Under the pieces are notes generated by a model that made no database searches, was not told the origin of the DNA, and was given only the letters and a program-made list of their open reading frames with translations. A program made the translations under genes and the position numbers. From an uncultured Eggerthella sp. (GTDB taxonomy: Bacteria > Actinomycetota > Coriobacteriia > Coriobacteriales > Eggerthellaceae), in contig CAUASB010000003.1 of NCBI GenBank assembly GCA_958431815.1, forward strand, positions 124,001-188,000: a stretch of 64,000 nucleotides of DNA. Direction: 5' to 3'. Shown here in pieces: positions 44,227 to 52,322 of the stretch (the first letter of the stretch is position 1; the number at the start of each line of letters is the position of its first letter).

Positions 44227-46013
44227 ACGCAATGATCGCCCTTCTGGGCGGCCTCGTTATCCTCGTACTTGGCTACGTGCTGTACGGCGGATGGCTGGCA
44301 AAGCAATGGGGTGTTGACCCCAAGCGTCCTACCCCCGCGCAGGAAATGCACGACGGCGTAGACTACATCCCCACCAAGCCTTACATCCTGCTTGGCCACC
44401 ACTTTTCCTCCATCGCAGGCGCCGGCCCCATCAACGGCCCTATTCAGGCCGCTGTGTTCGGCTGGGTTCCCGTTATGCTGTGGGTTCTTATCGGTGGCAT
44501 TTTCTTCGGTGCCGTGCATGACTTCGGCGCTCTGTTCGCATCGCTGCGCCACAAGGGCCAGACCATTGCTACGGTAATCGCCGAGAACATCGACGACACC
44601 GCAAAGAAGCTGTTCTGCATCTTCGCGTACCTGACCTTGGTTCTGGTTGTTGCTGCATTCGCTTCCATCGTTGCGAACACGTTTGCCGTTAACCTGGCAA
44701 ACGCAACCGAGGCTTCCAACTTGGCAAACCAGCGCACTGCAATGATTTCCGTGCTGTTCATCGTAGTTGCCGTGATCTACGGCTTGGCAACCCGCGGCCG
44801 CGAAATCCCCACTGCAGCCAACATCATCATCGCCATCGCAATCATCATCGTTCTGGTGGCTATCGGCTACAACTTCCCGCTGATTTCGCTCGACTACACC
44901 ACATGGATGGTTCTGCTGGGCATCTATATCATGGTTGCCGCCGTTGCTCCCGTTTGGATTCTGCTGCAGCCCCGCGACTTCCTGAGCTCGTTCTTGCTGT
45001 ACGGCATGATCGCCCTTTCCGTTGTGGGCATTGTGGGCGCTTCCATCACTGGTGACGCTTCCAACCTGCAGATCCCCGCATTCACCGACTTCTACGCAAC
45101 GAATGCCGCGGTTGACGCAAACGGCAACGCCATCATCGACCCTGCAACCGGCAAGGCCGTTGTGAACAAGGCCGCCACTACGGGCTACCTGTTCCCTGCC
45201 CTGTTCATCACTATCGCATGCGGCGCCATTTCCGGCTTCCACAGCCTGGTTGCTTCCGGCACCACGTCTAAGCAGCTCGACAACGAGAAGAACGCTCGCC
45301 CCATCGCTTACGGCGGCATGCTGATCGAATGCCTGCTGGCAATCATTTCCCTGTGCGCCGTCGGCTTCGTATGGACGCAGTACTGCGCAGGCGGCTACGC
45401 TTCCCCGACCGCCGTTTTCGCTGGCGGCCTTTCCAAGATGCTGGCTTGCATCCCTGGCCTTGCCAACATCGAGGGTATTGCCTACACCCTGCTGATCCTG
45501 GCCGTTTCCGCCTTCTGCCTTACCTCCCTGGATACCGCAACCCGTCTGGGCCGCTACATGTTCCAGGAACTGTGGGTACCCGCAGGCAAGGAAATGCACG
45601 AGGTAACCGGCGCTCGCAAGGTGCTGACCAACCCTTATGTTGCCACACTGATCACGGTTGTTCTGGGCGTTGGCCTCGGTATGACGGGCTACACCATCAT
45701 CTGGCCTCTGTTCGGCGCCGCCAACCAGCTGCTTGCCGCGCTTGCCCTTCTGGCCGTATGCGCTTGGCTGGGCAACGCAGGCCGCAACAACAAGATGTTC
45801 TACATCCCCATGGTGTTCATGCTTATTGTTACGCTGACCTCGTTGGTTATGACGCTTCAGGCGAAGTGCACCGTGCTTATGGCTGGCACGGGCGACCTGT
45901 TCGCCGCTGGCGTCCAGGCTGTTCTGGCTGCCGTGCTCTTCATCCTGGCAATTATCCTTGCCGTGAAGGGCGCCAAGACCATCTTCGGCAAGAAGAAGCC
46001 CGCCGCGGAATAG
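44223..46013 (+). CDS. cstA: carbon starvation protein CstA-family transporter
   Basis: 596 residues of mostly hydrophobic helices. Family marks include the N-terminal GYVLYGGWLAKQWGVDP, HHFSSIAGAGPINGP, FGAVHDFGALFASLRHKGQ and CGAISGFHSLVASGTTSKQL. CstA/BtsT proteins import pyruvate or peptides. Codon use is strongly biased to C-ending codons, suggesting high expression. It follows an unknown gene with an ATGA overlap and ends in a strong terminator. Confidence 0.96.
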   Translation: MNAMIALLGGLVILVLGYVLYGGWLAKQWGVDPKRPTPAQEMHDGVDYIPTKPYILLGHHFSSIAGAGPINGPIQAAVFGWVPVMLWVLIGGIFFGAVHDFGALFASLRHKGQTIATVIAENIDDTAKKLFCIFAYLTLVLVVAAFASIVANTFAVNLANATEASNLANQRTAMISVLFIVVAVIYGLATRGREIPTAANIIIAIAIIIVLVAIGYNFPLISLDYTTWMVLLGIYIMVAAVAPVWILLQPRDFLSSFLLYGMIALSVVGIVGASITGDASNLQIPAFTDFYATNAAVDANGNAIIDPATGKAVVNKAATTGYLFPALFITIACGAISGFHSLVASGTTSKQLDNEKNARPIAYGGMLIECLLAIISLCAVGFVWTQYCAGGYASPTAVFAGGLSKMLACIPGLANIEGIAYTLLILAVSAFCLTSLDTATRLGRYMFQELWVPAGKEMHEVTGARKVLTNPYVATLITVVLGVGLGMTGYTIIWPLFGAANQLLAALALLAVCAWLGNAGRNNKMFYIPMVFMLIVTLTSLVMTLQAKCTVLMAGTGDLFAAGVQAVLAAVLFILAIILAVKGAKTIFGKKKPAAE

Positions 46014-46040
46014 CGCTCGGCGCACATACCCGCTTAGCAA

Positions 46041-46073
46041 GAAGGGAGCCGATAGCGGCTCCCTTCTTTTTTT
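46041..46073 (+). terminator. cstA terminator
   Basis: GAAGGGAGCC (46041-46050) and GGCTCCCTTC (46057-46066) followed by seven T. Confidence 0.9.
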
Positions 46074-46074
46074 G

Positions 46075-46986
46075 TTATTTAACGCCCAGATACTTCAGCT
46101 GCGCGCGAATGCTGCGAAGCGATGGGGCGCGCAGCGCAGGGTCAACGCCCCGATACACTACGTCGAACAGTGCTTCAGGGTTAGCGGGCGTACCGGAAGC
46201 AAGCGCTTCGCGCACCTGGCTCAGACGCTCTTCACGATGAGCGCGCGTGGCCTGGATAATGGGCAGCGGATCTTCTATGGGGTAGCCATGCCCTGGATAG
46301 AAACGCAGAACTTCGCCCGCACGAACCAAAGCCTCAAGCTTGTCCAGGGTTTCGAAATAGCTTCCCAGCACGCCATCGGGATGAAACACCACCGTTGGTC
46401 CATGGCGGAATAGAACATCCCCTGTAAAGAGCGCTTTTTCGGCAGGAAGCAACAAGCCAACAGAATCTTGCGAATGCCCTGGCAACGCCAGCACTTCGAA
46501 CTTGGGGGCGCCCTCAAAGGGGCAGAACGTACCTTCCGCAAGATGATGCACGGGCACTAACGCTTTTTGCTCGGGCAAAGCGCCCGCCGCGCCTCCATCC
46601 GCCATGCCTTCGCCTGCTGCGCCGACAGCCGACCCCCATTCTCCCGCAAAAAGTCGAACAATACGCTGTTCGCGCGGTGCATAAACAGGGGCGCCCGTTG
46701 CCCGCACCAACTGCGGAATGCCTTCAATATGATCGGGATGGTCGTGTGTGGCAACGATAGCGCCAACGCACAAGTTTTGCGCCTCACATGCCGCCAGGAT
46801 GCGCTGCACCTGTTCACCTGCAGGAGCAGGGTCGATGACCACGCACGCATGAGCACCCGGCTCGGCAACAATCCACGTGTTCGTGCCCACATAGGTCATG
46901 GGGCTGGGATTGTTGGCTCGCACGCACAGCACACGCCGGCTTACCCGACCACCTTCCCACGGTATTTCATCTTCAACGAAGCCCAC
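46075..46986 (-). CDS. MBL-fold metallo-hydrolase
   Basis: 303 residues from a GTG at 46986 with AGAGG 6 nt upstream; the frame is open to 47076, but that segment overlaps a palindromic repeat. Metal motifs: THDHPDH (about residue 80), LPGHSQDSVG, FTGDVLF, and FYPGHGYPI. This is the glyoxalase II/LACTB2-like subgroup; a C-terminal helical region (about 225-303) resembles LACTB2-type proteins. It is downstream of a Nudix gene on the same strand, a pair also seen as NUDT19/LACTB2-like neighbours elsewhere. Substrate unknown. Confidence 0.9.
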   Translation of the reverse strand: MGFVEDEIPWEGGRVSRRVLCVRANNPSPMTYVGTNTWIVAEPGAHACVVIDPAPAGEQVQRILAACEAQNLCVGAIVATHDHPDHIEGIPQLVRATGAPVYAPREQRIVRLFAGEWGSAVGAAGEGMADGGAAGALPEQKALVPVHHLAEGTFCPFEGAPKFEVLALPGHSQDSVGLLLPAEKALFTGDVLFRHGPTVVFHPDGVLGSYFETLDKLEALVRAGEVLRFYPGHGYPIEDPLPIIQATRAHREERLSQVREALASGTPANPEALFDVVYRGVDPALRAPSLRSIRAQLKYLGVK

Positions 46987-47025
46987 GCCGAACCTCTTCT
47001 TTCGCAATCTTGCACCAGCACCACG

Positions 47026-47054
47026 CATCCAAAAGGGACAGTCCCTTTTGGATG
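47026..47054. repeat. REP-like palindrome (GGGAC/GTCCC family)
   Basis: Perfect 14-bp arms CATCCAAAAGGGAC and GTCCCTTTTGGATG around a single A. It lies between the Nudix and MBL genes, immediately after the Nudix stop. Confidence 0.75.
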
Positions 47055-47072
47055 CTTTTGGACGCTTAACGA

Positions 47073-47987
47073 TCAATCACGCTTGGGAAAATCGCAGTGC
47101 AACGCGAACGAGCCGTCTTCCTTCTTTATCGGATACGACATGAAGCGAGTAAGCTTGCGACGCGTTTCCACAAATTCCTTGGCGTTGCGCGCCGAAGCGA
47201 TGCAGGTAAGGTTGTAAATGGTGGGCGCCAGTACTAGCCAATTGCCCGCATCGCCTGCACGCATGGCATAGGCCGGCGTTACCCAGTCGGCAATCTGAGC
47301 CTCGCTGGTTTCACCATCGGCCACCTGGCCTTCCGGCATCAAAGCAGAAAAGAAGAACGTGTCATAGCGCTTCGTTTCAAATTCCGGCGTGCAGAAGTTC
47401 GAGATAAGCCCCAGCAAATCAGTACGCAGCACCAGACCGCGCAAGATGAGCATATCGGCAAACGCAATCTCGTGGTTTTCCAAGGCAACACGGTTTTCCT
47501 TCCAGGAAGGATCACTCAAATCCTGCACCACCGAATGCTCATCGGGGCCGGCAAGCAGAACACCGCACTCTTCGAACACCTCGCGCGCAGCGGCAACCAC
47601 CACGCGACGCGCCACGTCTTCGGTGCAACCCATGAGTTCCGCCCATTCGGAAGGCGCAGGCCCGCACCAGGGCAAGTTCGGGTTCGAATCACGTTCATCA
47701 ACCCTGCCACCAGGGAAAACAACCGCATCGGGCACGAATTCCATCGTTTTCACGCGACGGAGCATAAACACTTCCAACTCCTGCCCGGTTGGGAAATCGG
47801 GCGGAAAGTGATTGCTTTCGATACGGTACTTGGTTTGCCCTGGAGCGGAATCACGCACCAGCATTACCGTTGCCGCATAGCGCGGCTGCACCGGCTCAAA
47901 GCCCGGTTGAAGCGAAGCCTCGATCTTCGGCACCACGCTTTCACGCGCCTTGAACTCAACCGAACTTCCCTGAAGATTCACGCGCAT
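47073..47987 (-). CDS. Nudix hydrolase-family protein
   Basis: 304 residues from the ATG at 47987 (AGGAGG 5 nt upstream). The Nudix box is split by an insertion: FPGGRVDERD is separated from AAREVFEECGVLL by about 40 residues, as in NUDT19-type CoA/acyl-CoA diphosphatases. C-terminal segments RGLVLRTDLLGLISNFCTPE and YDTFFFSALMPEGQ also fit that subgroup. Probable operon with the downstream MBL gene. The exact nucleotide substrate is inferred. Confidence 0.88.
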   Translation of the reverse strand: MRVNLQGSSVEFKARESVVPKIEASLQPGFEPVQPRYAATVMLVRDSAPGQTKYRIESNHFPPDFPTGQELEVFMLRRVKTMEFVPDAVVFPGGRVDERDSNPNLPWCGPAPSEWAELMGCTEDVARRVVVAAAREVFEECGVLLAGPDEHSVVQDLSDPSWKENRVALENHEIAFADMLILRGLVLRTDLLGLISNFCTPEFETKRYDTFFFSALMPEGQVADGETSEAQIADWVTPAYAMRAGDAGNWLVLAPTIYNLTCIASARNAKEFVETRRKLTRFMSYPIKKEDGSFALHCDFPKRD

Positions 47988-48100
47988 AGCACCCTCCTTT
48001 TTCGCCGCTCCCCTGTGCGGCATCATCGATCATGCTAATGATACGGTGCTGCGCGAAAGCACGCTAGAGCGCAACGAATAATGTCGTACGTGCACTCGCA

Positions 48101-49201
48101 TCACACAACGAAGCTGAACACTTCGTCCCAGATGCGGCGCAAAACGAAATCGGCCGTGCCGTTGATGTTGTCGTACACGATGGACCACTGCGTGTTGCTG
48201 GTAATATCTTCGGGGTTCGGCTCCTGCGAAGAAACACGCAGCGCCTGCCAGGCCACATCTTTCGTTTGGCATTGCGAGCCGTCCAGCACCTCGGCAATGG
48301 CAAGCGCACGCTCTTTGCCGTGCCCCAACGTGCCGTTCTTCTGGTTCGGCAGCACTTCATCGGCATAGCAAACGTAGTAGTTCGTCACTTCACGCGCATG
48401 GGTCACGATCATCGGGCGCGCCGCGTTCTGCGGATCGTATTCCACCACGCGGCTATCGCCCGAAGCATCATTGATGAAGAAGTGATAGTCGCGCCCCGCC
48501 ATGGCAACCATGTCGTACGACCCAAGCAAATCTACCGCTTCTTGAGTGGTAGCCGCCCTGTCGAGCACCAAACGGATAGCAAGCGAAGTGTTAATCTTCA
48601 GCTTACCAGTATCTTGCCTGGTAGGAGCGCTATCGAGCGTAAGCACGGCAATGGAAACACCCTTTTCATTGATGCCGTCCAAACTGGCAAAGGGGCCAAG
48701 CATTGCCGCGCACTTTTCCTTCAGTCCTGCCTCTGGCTGGTTGGCACCCAAGTTGTTCAAGGCCGAAAAGGCGATGGACGCATAGCCGTCTTTCGGATGC
48801 GTGCGCACCAGCAAAGCCGACGTGTCGTCCTTGAAGTCGTAGTTGCGCCCCATCAAAACGCTGCCAGGAGCTTCCGCGCGAAATGCGCTGCAGGCGAATT
48901 TCGGCGCCTGCACCTTCACCGGAAGGCCGGGAAACACTTGGCTGCAAACAGCATCGATATAGGCCTGATCGTCCGCAACGCCGGCTTCGATAAGGGCATC
49001 AAGGTTATAGCGGTACGCAACATCGATTTCGTAAAGGTTGTAGGGGCCCTCAAACGCGGAAAGCTTCTTCAGCGAGCACAGCGTCTTGATACGCGAAGAG
49101 GCCAAAACGCCCACCGCTGCTGCGGCAGCCGCAACCGGCACCAAAAGCAGCCTGCATGCCACCTTGCCGTTGCAACCCTTTATTTTCTGCACTGTACCCA
49201 T
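48101..49201 (-). CDS. choloylglycine hydrolase-family (linear amide C-N hydrolase) protein, membrane-anchored
   Basis: 366 residues. An N-terminal membrane helix (LLLVPVAAAAAAVGVLAS, about 18-36) and a roughly 65-residue region precede the Ntn-hydrolase domain, whose predicted nucleophile is Cys104 in FACSAFRAE, followed by MGRNYDF and ASLDGINEKG. In bile salt hydrolases and penicillin V acylases the Cys is at the mature N-terminus, so cleavage before Cys104 would be required. GGAGGT precedes the ATG. A TetR gene lies directly upstream. Substrate (bile salt, N-acyl homoserine lactone or other amide) cannot be told from sequence alone. Confidence 0.88.
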   Translation of the reverse strand: MGTVQKIKGCNGKVACRLLLVPVAAAAAAVGVLASSRIKTLCSLKKLSAFEGPYNLYEIDVAYRYNLDALIEAGVADDQAYIDAVCSQVFPGLPVKVQAPKFACSAFRAEAPGSVLMGRNYDFKDDTSALLVRTHPKDGYASIAFSALNNLGANQPEAGLKEKCAAMLGPFASLDGINEKGVSIAVLTLDSAPTRQDTGKLKINTSLAIRLVLDRAATTQEAVDLLGSYDMVAMAGRDYHFFINDASGDSRVVEYDPQNAARPMIVTHAREVTNYYVCYADEVLPNQKNGTLGHGKERALAIAEVLDGSQCQTKDVAWQALRVSSQEPNPEDITSNTQWSIVYDNINGTADFVLRRIWDEVFSFVV

Positions 49202-49339
49202 TTCAGTACCTCCCCGCTTTTTTAGCGAGCTTTACCGTTCTTCGCCAAACATTTGCGCTTCCAGCTCGAAATCGAAGGTATCGGCAAGTGCCTCGAACAG
49301 CCTTGCTATCACGCCTTTCACGATTGCTCTCAAGTCCTG

Positions 49340-49948
49340 CTATTGGACGCTGGCAATAACCGCCGCACGTTCTTCGACAGGAACATTCAGCGCGCCAAGG
49401 CTCATTTCCAAATAGCGCCCAATCTTCTGCGAAAGCGTAAAATCATCGCTGCATGGACGCAACATGTAGCCCAGCATGATGCCCGATGTTCCAATATCAA
49501 CCTGATAGAAATCGTCTTCGGTGAACCCAGGGTTATACTGCTGAAACGCCAATTGCAACTGCTTTGCGGTATTGCGCCGGATGTATTCAAGCGATTGTTC
49601 GGCAGCGTAAGACTGCAGGTACAAGTCACGGATGATCTCGTTCAGCTCAACGATGGTAAGCTGAACCGACGTTTCAAACGCATATACAAAAACAGGGCTT
49701 GCATTCGGCCCCAGCAGCGCCGCCGCATCGCCTGCCGCAGAGAACTGCCCCGAGAACATAAGCTTCAGCAGCTCGAACAGTACGCCGTCTTTCGTACCGA
49801 AGATGTTCTGGAATGTGCTGGAAGAAACATCGGCCTCTTTCAGGATGGCAGCCATAGTAGTGCCGTGGTACCCGCGCTCCAAAAACAAACGAACGCTCAC
49901 AGAGAGTATTCGCTTTCGCGCCGCCTCACTGTCATACCGACGGGCCAC
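49340..49948 (-). CDS. TetR/AcrR-family regulator, probably truncated by an amber codon
   Basis: 202 residues as read to the TAG at 49340. The N-terminal HTH (RILSVSVRLFLERGYHGTTMAAILKEADVSSSTFQNIFGTKDG, described in parts) is typical. Beyond the TAG, the same frame stays open for 35 more codons to a TAA at 49232 and reads QDLRAIVKGVIARLFEALAD..., a coherent amphipathic helix continuing the C-terminal domain. The full-length gene would end 31 nt from the hydrolase start, forming a two-gene operon. So the TAG looks like a recent nonsense mutation, and dimerisation may be affected. Confidence 0.88.
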   Translation of the reverse strand: MARRYDSEAARKRILSVSVRLFLERGYHGTTMAAILKEADVSSSTFQNIFGTKDGVLFELLKLMFSGQFSAAGDAAALLGPNASPVFVYAFETSVQLTIVELNEIIRDLYLQSYAAEQSLEYIRRNTAKQLQLAFQQYNPGFTEDDFYQVDIGTSGIMLGYMLRPCSDDFTLSQKIGRYLEMSLGALNVPVEERAAVIASVQ

Positions 49949-50011
49949 GGTTCCTCCTCTTTCCCTGCGTTAATGCTAATTTTACCTGCACCATAATGCC
50001 CAGCTGGCTTT

Positions 50012-50205
50012 CAAAACCAAGAAACGCCCCTTTCTTGGCAAAATATTCGACTTGAGAACGGATGCTCCACGCCCAAACGGACAAGCGACAAAGTTGACCT
50101 GGGGTTTTCAAACCCTGAAAGCCCGAAAAACCACCGATATCGCTCAAAAACCCGTTCTCAAGTCGATTATTTTGCCACGGCAACCCCGTTTCTTGGTTTT
50201 GGCCG
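50012..50205. repeat. long inverted repeat built on 25-nt GGCAA units
   Basis: The inner 25-nt arms (50037-50061 and 50152-50176) match at 24 of 25 positions, starting GGCAAAATA and ending GAGAACGG. Outer arms (CAAAACCAAGAAACG near 50012 and its complement near 50190) extend the symmetry, so the ~195-nt element could fold into one long hairpin with a structured middle. Confidence 0.8.
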
Positions 50206-50283
50206 CCAAAGCCCGGCCGAATTGTCCAACCTAGCAGCCTCTACAACCAAAGAGTCCTTGCAATAACCCGTCCTGCAAACAAA

Positions 50284-50313
50284 AAAGCGGCACCCACAAA
50301 AGGGTGCCGCTTT
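50284..50313 (-). terminator. enoyl-CoA hydratase terminator
   Basis: AAAGCGGCACCC (50284-50295) and GGGTGCCGCTTT (50302-50313), followed on the minus strand by TTTTTG. Confidence 0.85.
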
Positions 50314-50362
50314 CATGCAACTTTTGTTATGCCGCCTGCTGGCAACATTTCAAAAGGGAACC

Positions 50363-51238
50363 TTACATGTTGTTGAAGGTGAAGTTCTCGGGATGAGCCT
50401 TTACCTCTTCGCGCAGTTTCGGATTCATCTTGCGAACGCCGCGACGGTTGTCCTCGGTCTGAGAAGCCAGAACCTGGTTGCGGTTTTCCATGCTGATCTG
50501 ACCCATGAAGGAGTTGTCCAAGGAAGCGAGCAGGGATTCCTTGGTAAGGCGCATGCCCAGAGGAGCGGAGTTCTTGCAGATAGCCTCAGCCATCTTAACT
50601 GCTTCCTCTACAACGTCTTCGTCAGCTACAACCTTGTTAGCGAAGCCCCATTCCTTCAGCTCTTCTGCGCCGATGCGGCGAGCAGTCATCAGAGCCTCAG
50701 CAGCGCGAGCATAGCCCACGATGCGGGGGAGGTAGTAAGAGCCGGACATGTCGGTGCCGGTAAGGCCGATGTTGAGGTAGCCTGCCTGCATCTTGAAGGA
50801 CTCGCCGCAAACGCGAAGGTCGCAAGCGCAAGCCAGAGAAAGGCCGCCGCCAATTGCATGACCCTTCAGTGCACCGATGATGGGCTGCATGGTGTTGTGC
50901 ATGTTAACAGCCTGGTCGGAGCAGATGGTCTGCATGATGCAGTGATCGCGCTGAGCGCGGCCCATGTCAGCAGGGGGCTCGTAGTTGAGTTCGTTCAGGT
51001 TGAAGCCTGCGCAGAAAGACTTGCCTTCGCCGGTCAGAACGATAACACGGCATTCGGGGTCCATGCGGACCTTCTTCAGGTAGTCGTTGAAATCAGCCAT
51101 CTGCTGATAAGACATTGCGTTCAGGTTAGCAGCGTCGTCGAAGGAGACAACGTGAATCGGGCCACGAACCTCAACCTTGAGGCGTTCGTACTCGTACTTG
51201 AATTCGGGCAGCTTGTATGCCTCCTGATATACGCTCAT
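50363..51238 (-). CDS. enoyl-CoA hydratase/isomerase (crotonase fold)
   Basis: 291 residues from the ATG at 51238 (AAGGGG 8 nt upstream; the frame is open to 51430, but the extra segment is not family-like). Crotonase features: GEGKSFCAGFNLNEL oxyanion region, GHAIGGGLSLACACDLRV, and GLTGTDMSGSYYLPRIVG where a catalytic Glu is often found. Here that position reads T/D, so hydratase chemistry is not assured and another crotonase reaction is possible. It is divergent from a desulfoferrodoxin-like gene, sharing a 136-bp promoter region. Confidence 0.87.
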   Translation of the reverse strand: MSVYQEAYKLPEFKYEYERLKVEVRGPIHVVSFDDAANLNAMSYQQMADFNDYLKKVRMDPECRVIVLTGEGKSFCAGFNLNELNYEPPADMGRAQRDHCIMQTICSDQAVNMHNTMQPIIGALKGHAIGGGLSLACACDLRVCGESFKMQAGYLNIGLTGTDMSGSYYLPRIVGYARAAEALMTARRIGAEELKEWGFANKVVADEDVVEEAVKMAEAICKNSAPLGMRLTKESLLASLDNSFMGQISMENRNQVLASQTEDNRRGVRKMNPKLREEVKAHPENFTFNNM

Positions 51239-51374
51239 GCGCAATTCCCCTTCCAAATTGGAAAACTGGTTTAAGATAGTTGAATCGTAGTTTTTCAGAG
51301 CGTCCCTTGTCAAGGACAGCAGGGGTTTTAAGCTCTGTTTTAACAGGTTCACACTGCCGAAAGAAGGGGTACAA

Positions 51375-52031
51375 ATGACAGAATTCAGCCCGACCCGCAC
51401 CCACGCAACGTGGAAGCCGCGCGTCAGCAAAGCACACCTTCCCTATTACCGCTGCAGCGAGTGCGGCGCCATTATCCAAGGCATCGACGGCAACGTGGAA
51501 ATCACGTACACCAACGATGGCGAGCGCTCGCTCGTGTTCGAGCCGCCTTACGGCCATGTCGACTTCACGCCAAGCTGCTGCGGCAAGCCCATGGAAAAGC
51601 TTGAGCTTATCCCCGCCTCCGAAGTGGAAGACCGCTTCAAGCTTACCTACGAGATTCTGGGCGGCATGAACAACAACTGCATCGAAGTGAACTGGCGCAG
51701 CGTTGATTCCACCTGCAAGCCCCGCTGGTTCGGCCTGAAAACGTTCACCGGCTTCCAACAAAAGTATGTGCAGCCGAAAAAGTGGCCGCCCGTGGTATTC
51801 GCGCTGGCCGACGAAGACGCGTTCGCTTACTGCAACAAAAACCCTTGCGTGCAGTGCACGTTCCGCTGCAAGCGCGAGTTCGAGATTTACGCCTATGTTG
51901 AGAATCTGGGCCTGGTAGTGAAGCACCTTGACCAGTGGATCGCATCGGGCAGCGCCAGCACCGACGACTTCGACTCCCCCACCGAAATCATGGCAAAAGC
52001 CCGCGCCAAGAAAGCCGCTGAAGAGAAATAG
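51375..52031 (+). CDS. desulfoferrodoxin-like protein with altered metal ligands
   Basis: 218 residues. AAGGGG precedes the ATG. An N-terminal rubredoxin-like knuckle (YRCSECG...SCCGKPM, about 26-75) resembles the desulforedoxin domain. The following part aligns by pattern with the superoxide reductase fold: a Q-x-K-Y-V-Q-P strand, PPVVFALADEDAFAYCNKNPC where the SOR Cys-x-x-His loop lies. But the HPM/H ligands of SOR are replaced by NN/C (MNNNCIEVNW), and the second half has extra Cys (CVQCTFRCKR). So it is a desulfoferrodoxin relative that may bind metal differently. Function is not established. It is divergent from the crotonase gene. Confidence 0.6.
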   Translation: MTEFSPTRTHATWKPRVSKAHLPYYRCSECGAIIQGIDGNVEITYTNDGERSLVFEPPYGHVDFTPSCCGKPMEKLELIPASEVEDRFKLTYEILGGMNNNCIEVNWRSVDSTCKPRWFGLKTFTGFQQKYVQPKKWPPVVFALADEDAFAYCNKNPCVQCTFRCKREFEIYAYVENLGLVVKHLDQWIASGSASTDDFDSPTEIMAKARAKKAAEEK

Positions 52032-52060
52032 GCTTCGGCAATAACTTGCAAATAGCGCCT

Positions 52061-52098
52061 GAAGAGCCCCCGCACCATTGCTAATGCGGGGGCTCTTC
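52061..52098 (+). terminator. terminator of the desulfoferrodoxin-like gene
   Basis: Perfect 14-bp arms GAAGAGCCCCCGCA and TGCGGGGGCTCTTC; TATTG follows. Confidence 0.8.
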
Positions 52099-52128
52099 TA
52101 TTGCATGCGCAGAAAATAGGACCGACTT

Positions 52129-52276
52129 GGCAAATTTAGCCGCTAAAGTACGATCCGCACAGCGAAGTGCGTCCGTTGACCCTATGGGCAAAATCGCGAA
52201 CTGGGGTTTTCCGTGTATAAAGGGACACGAGGGCCTCTCTGGGAAAAGGCTTCGTACTTTCAGAGCTTTATTTGCC
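52129..52276. repeat. inverted pair of 25-nt GGCAA units
   Basis: 52129-52153 (GGCAAATTTAGC...AAAGTACGA) and, inverted, 52252-52276. The two arms agree at both ends (first seven and last nine positions). Between them is another GGCAAAATC-type start at 52182, as in the 41.3-kb copy. Confidence 0.7.
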
Positions 52277-52322
52277 AAACCGGCAAGGTTTTCCGGCTCG
52301 ATCCTGCAAACGATCTTGCAAG

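Larger units (their letters stand above)
49949..50362. other. 410-bp intergenic region with a long inverted repeat
   Basis: No gene seen. It contains the inverted 25-nt pair described below and the enoyl-CoA hydratase terminator. Confidence 0.5.
52032..52322. other. 291-bp intergenic region between convergent genes
   Basis: Holds a strong terminator (52061-52098) and the inverted 25-nt pair (52129-52276). No gene. Confidence 0.6.
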
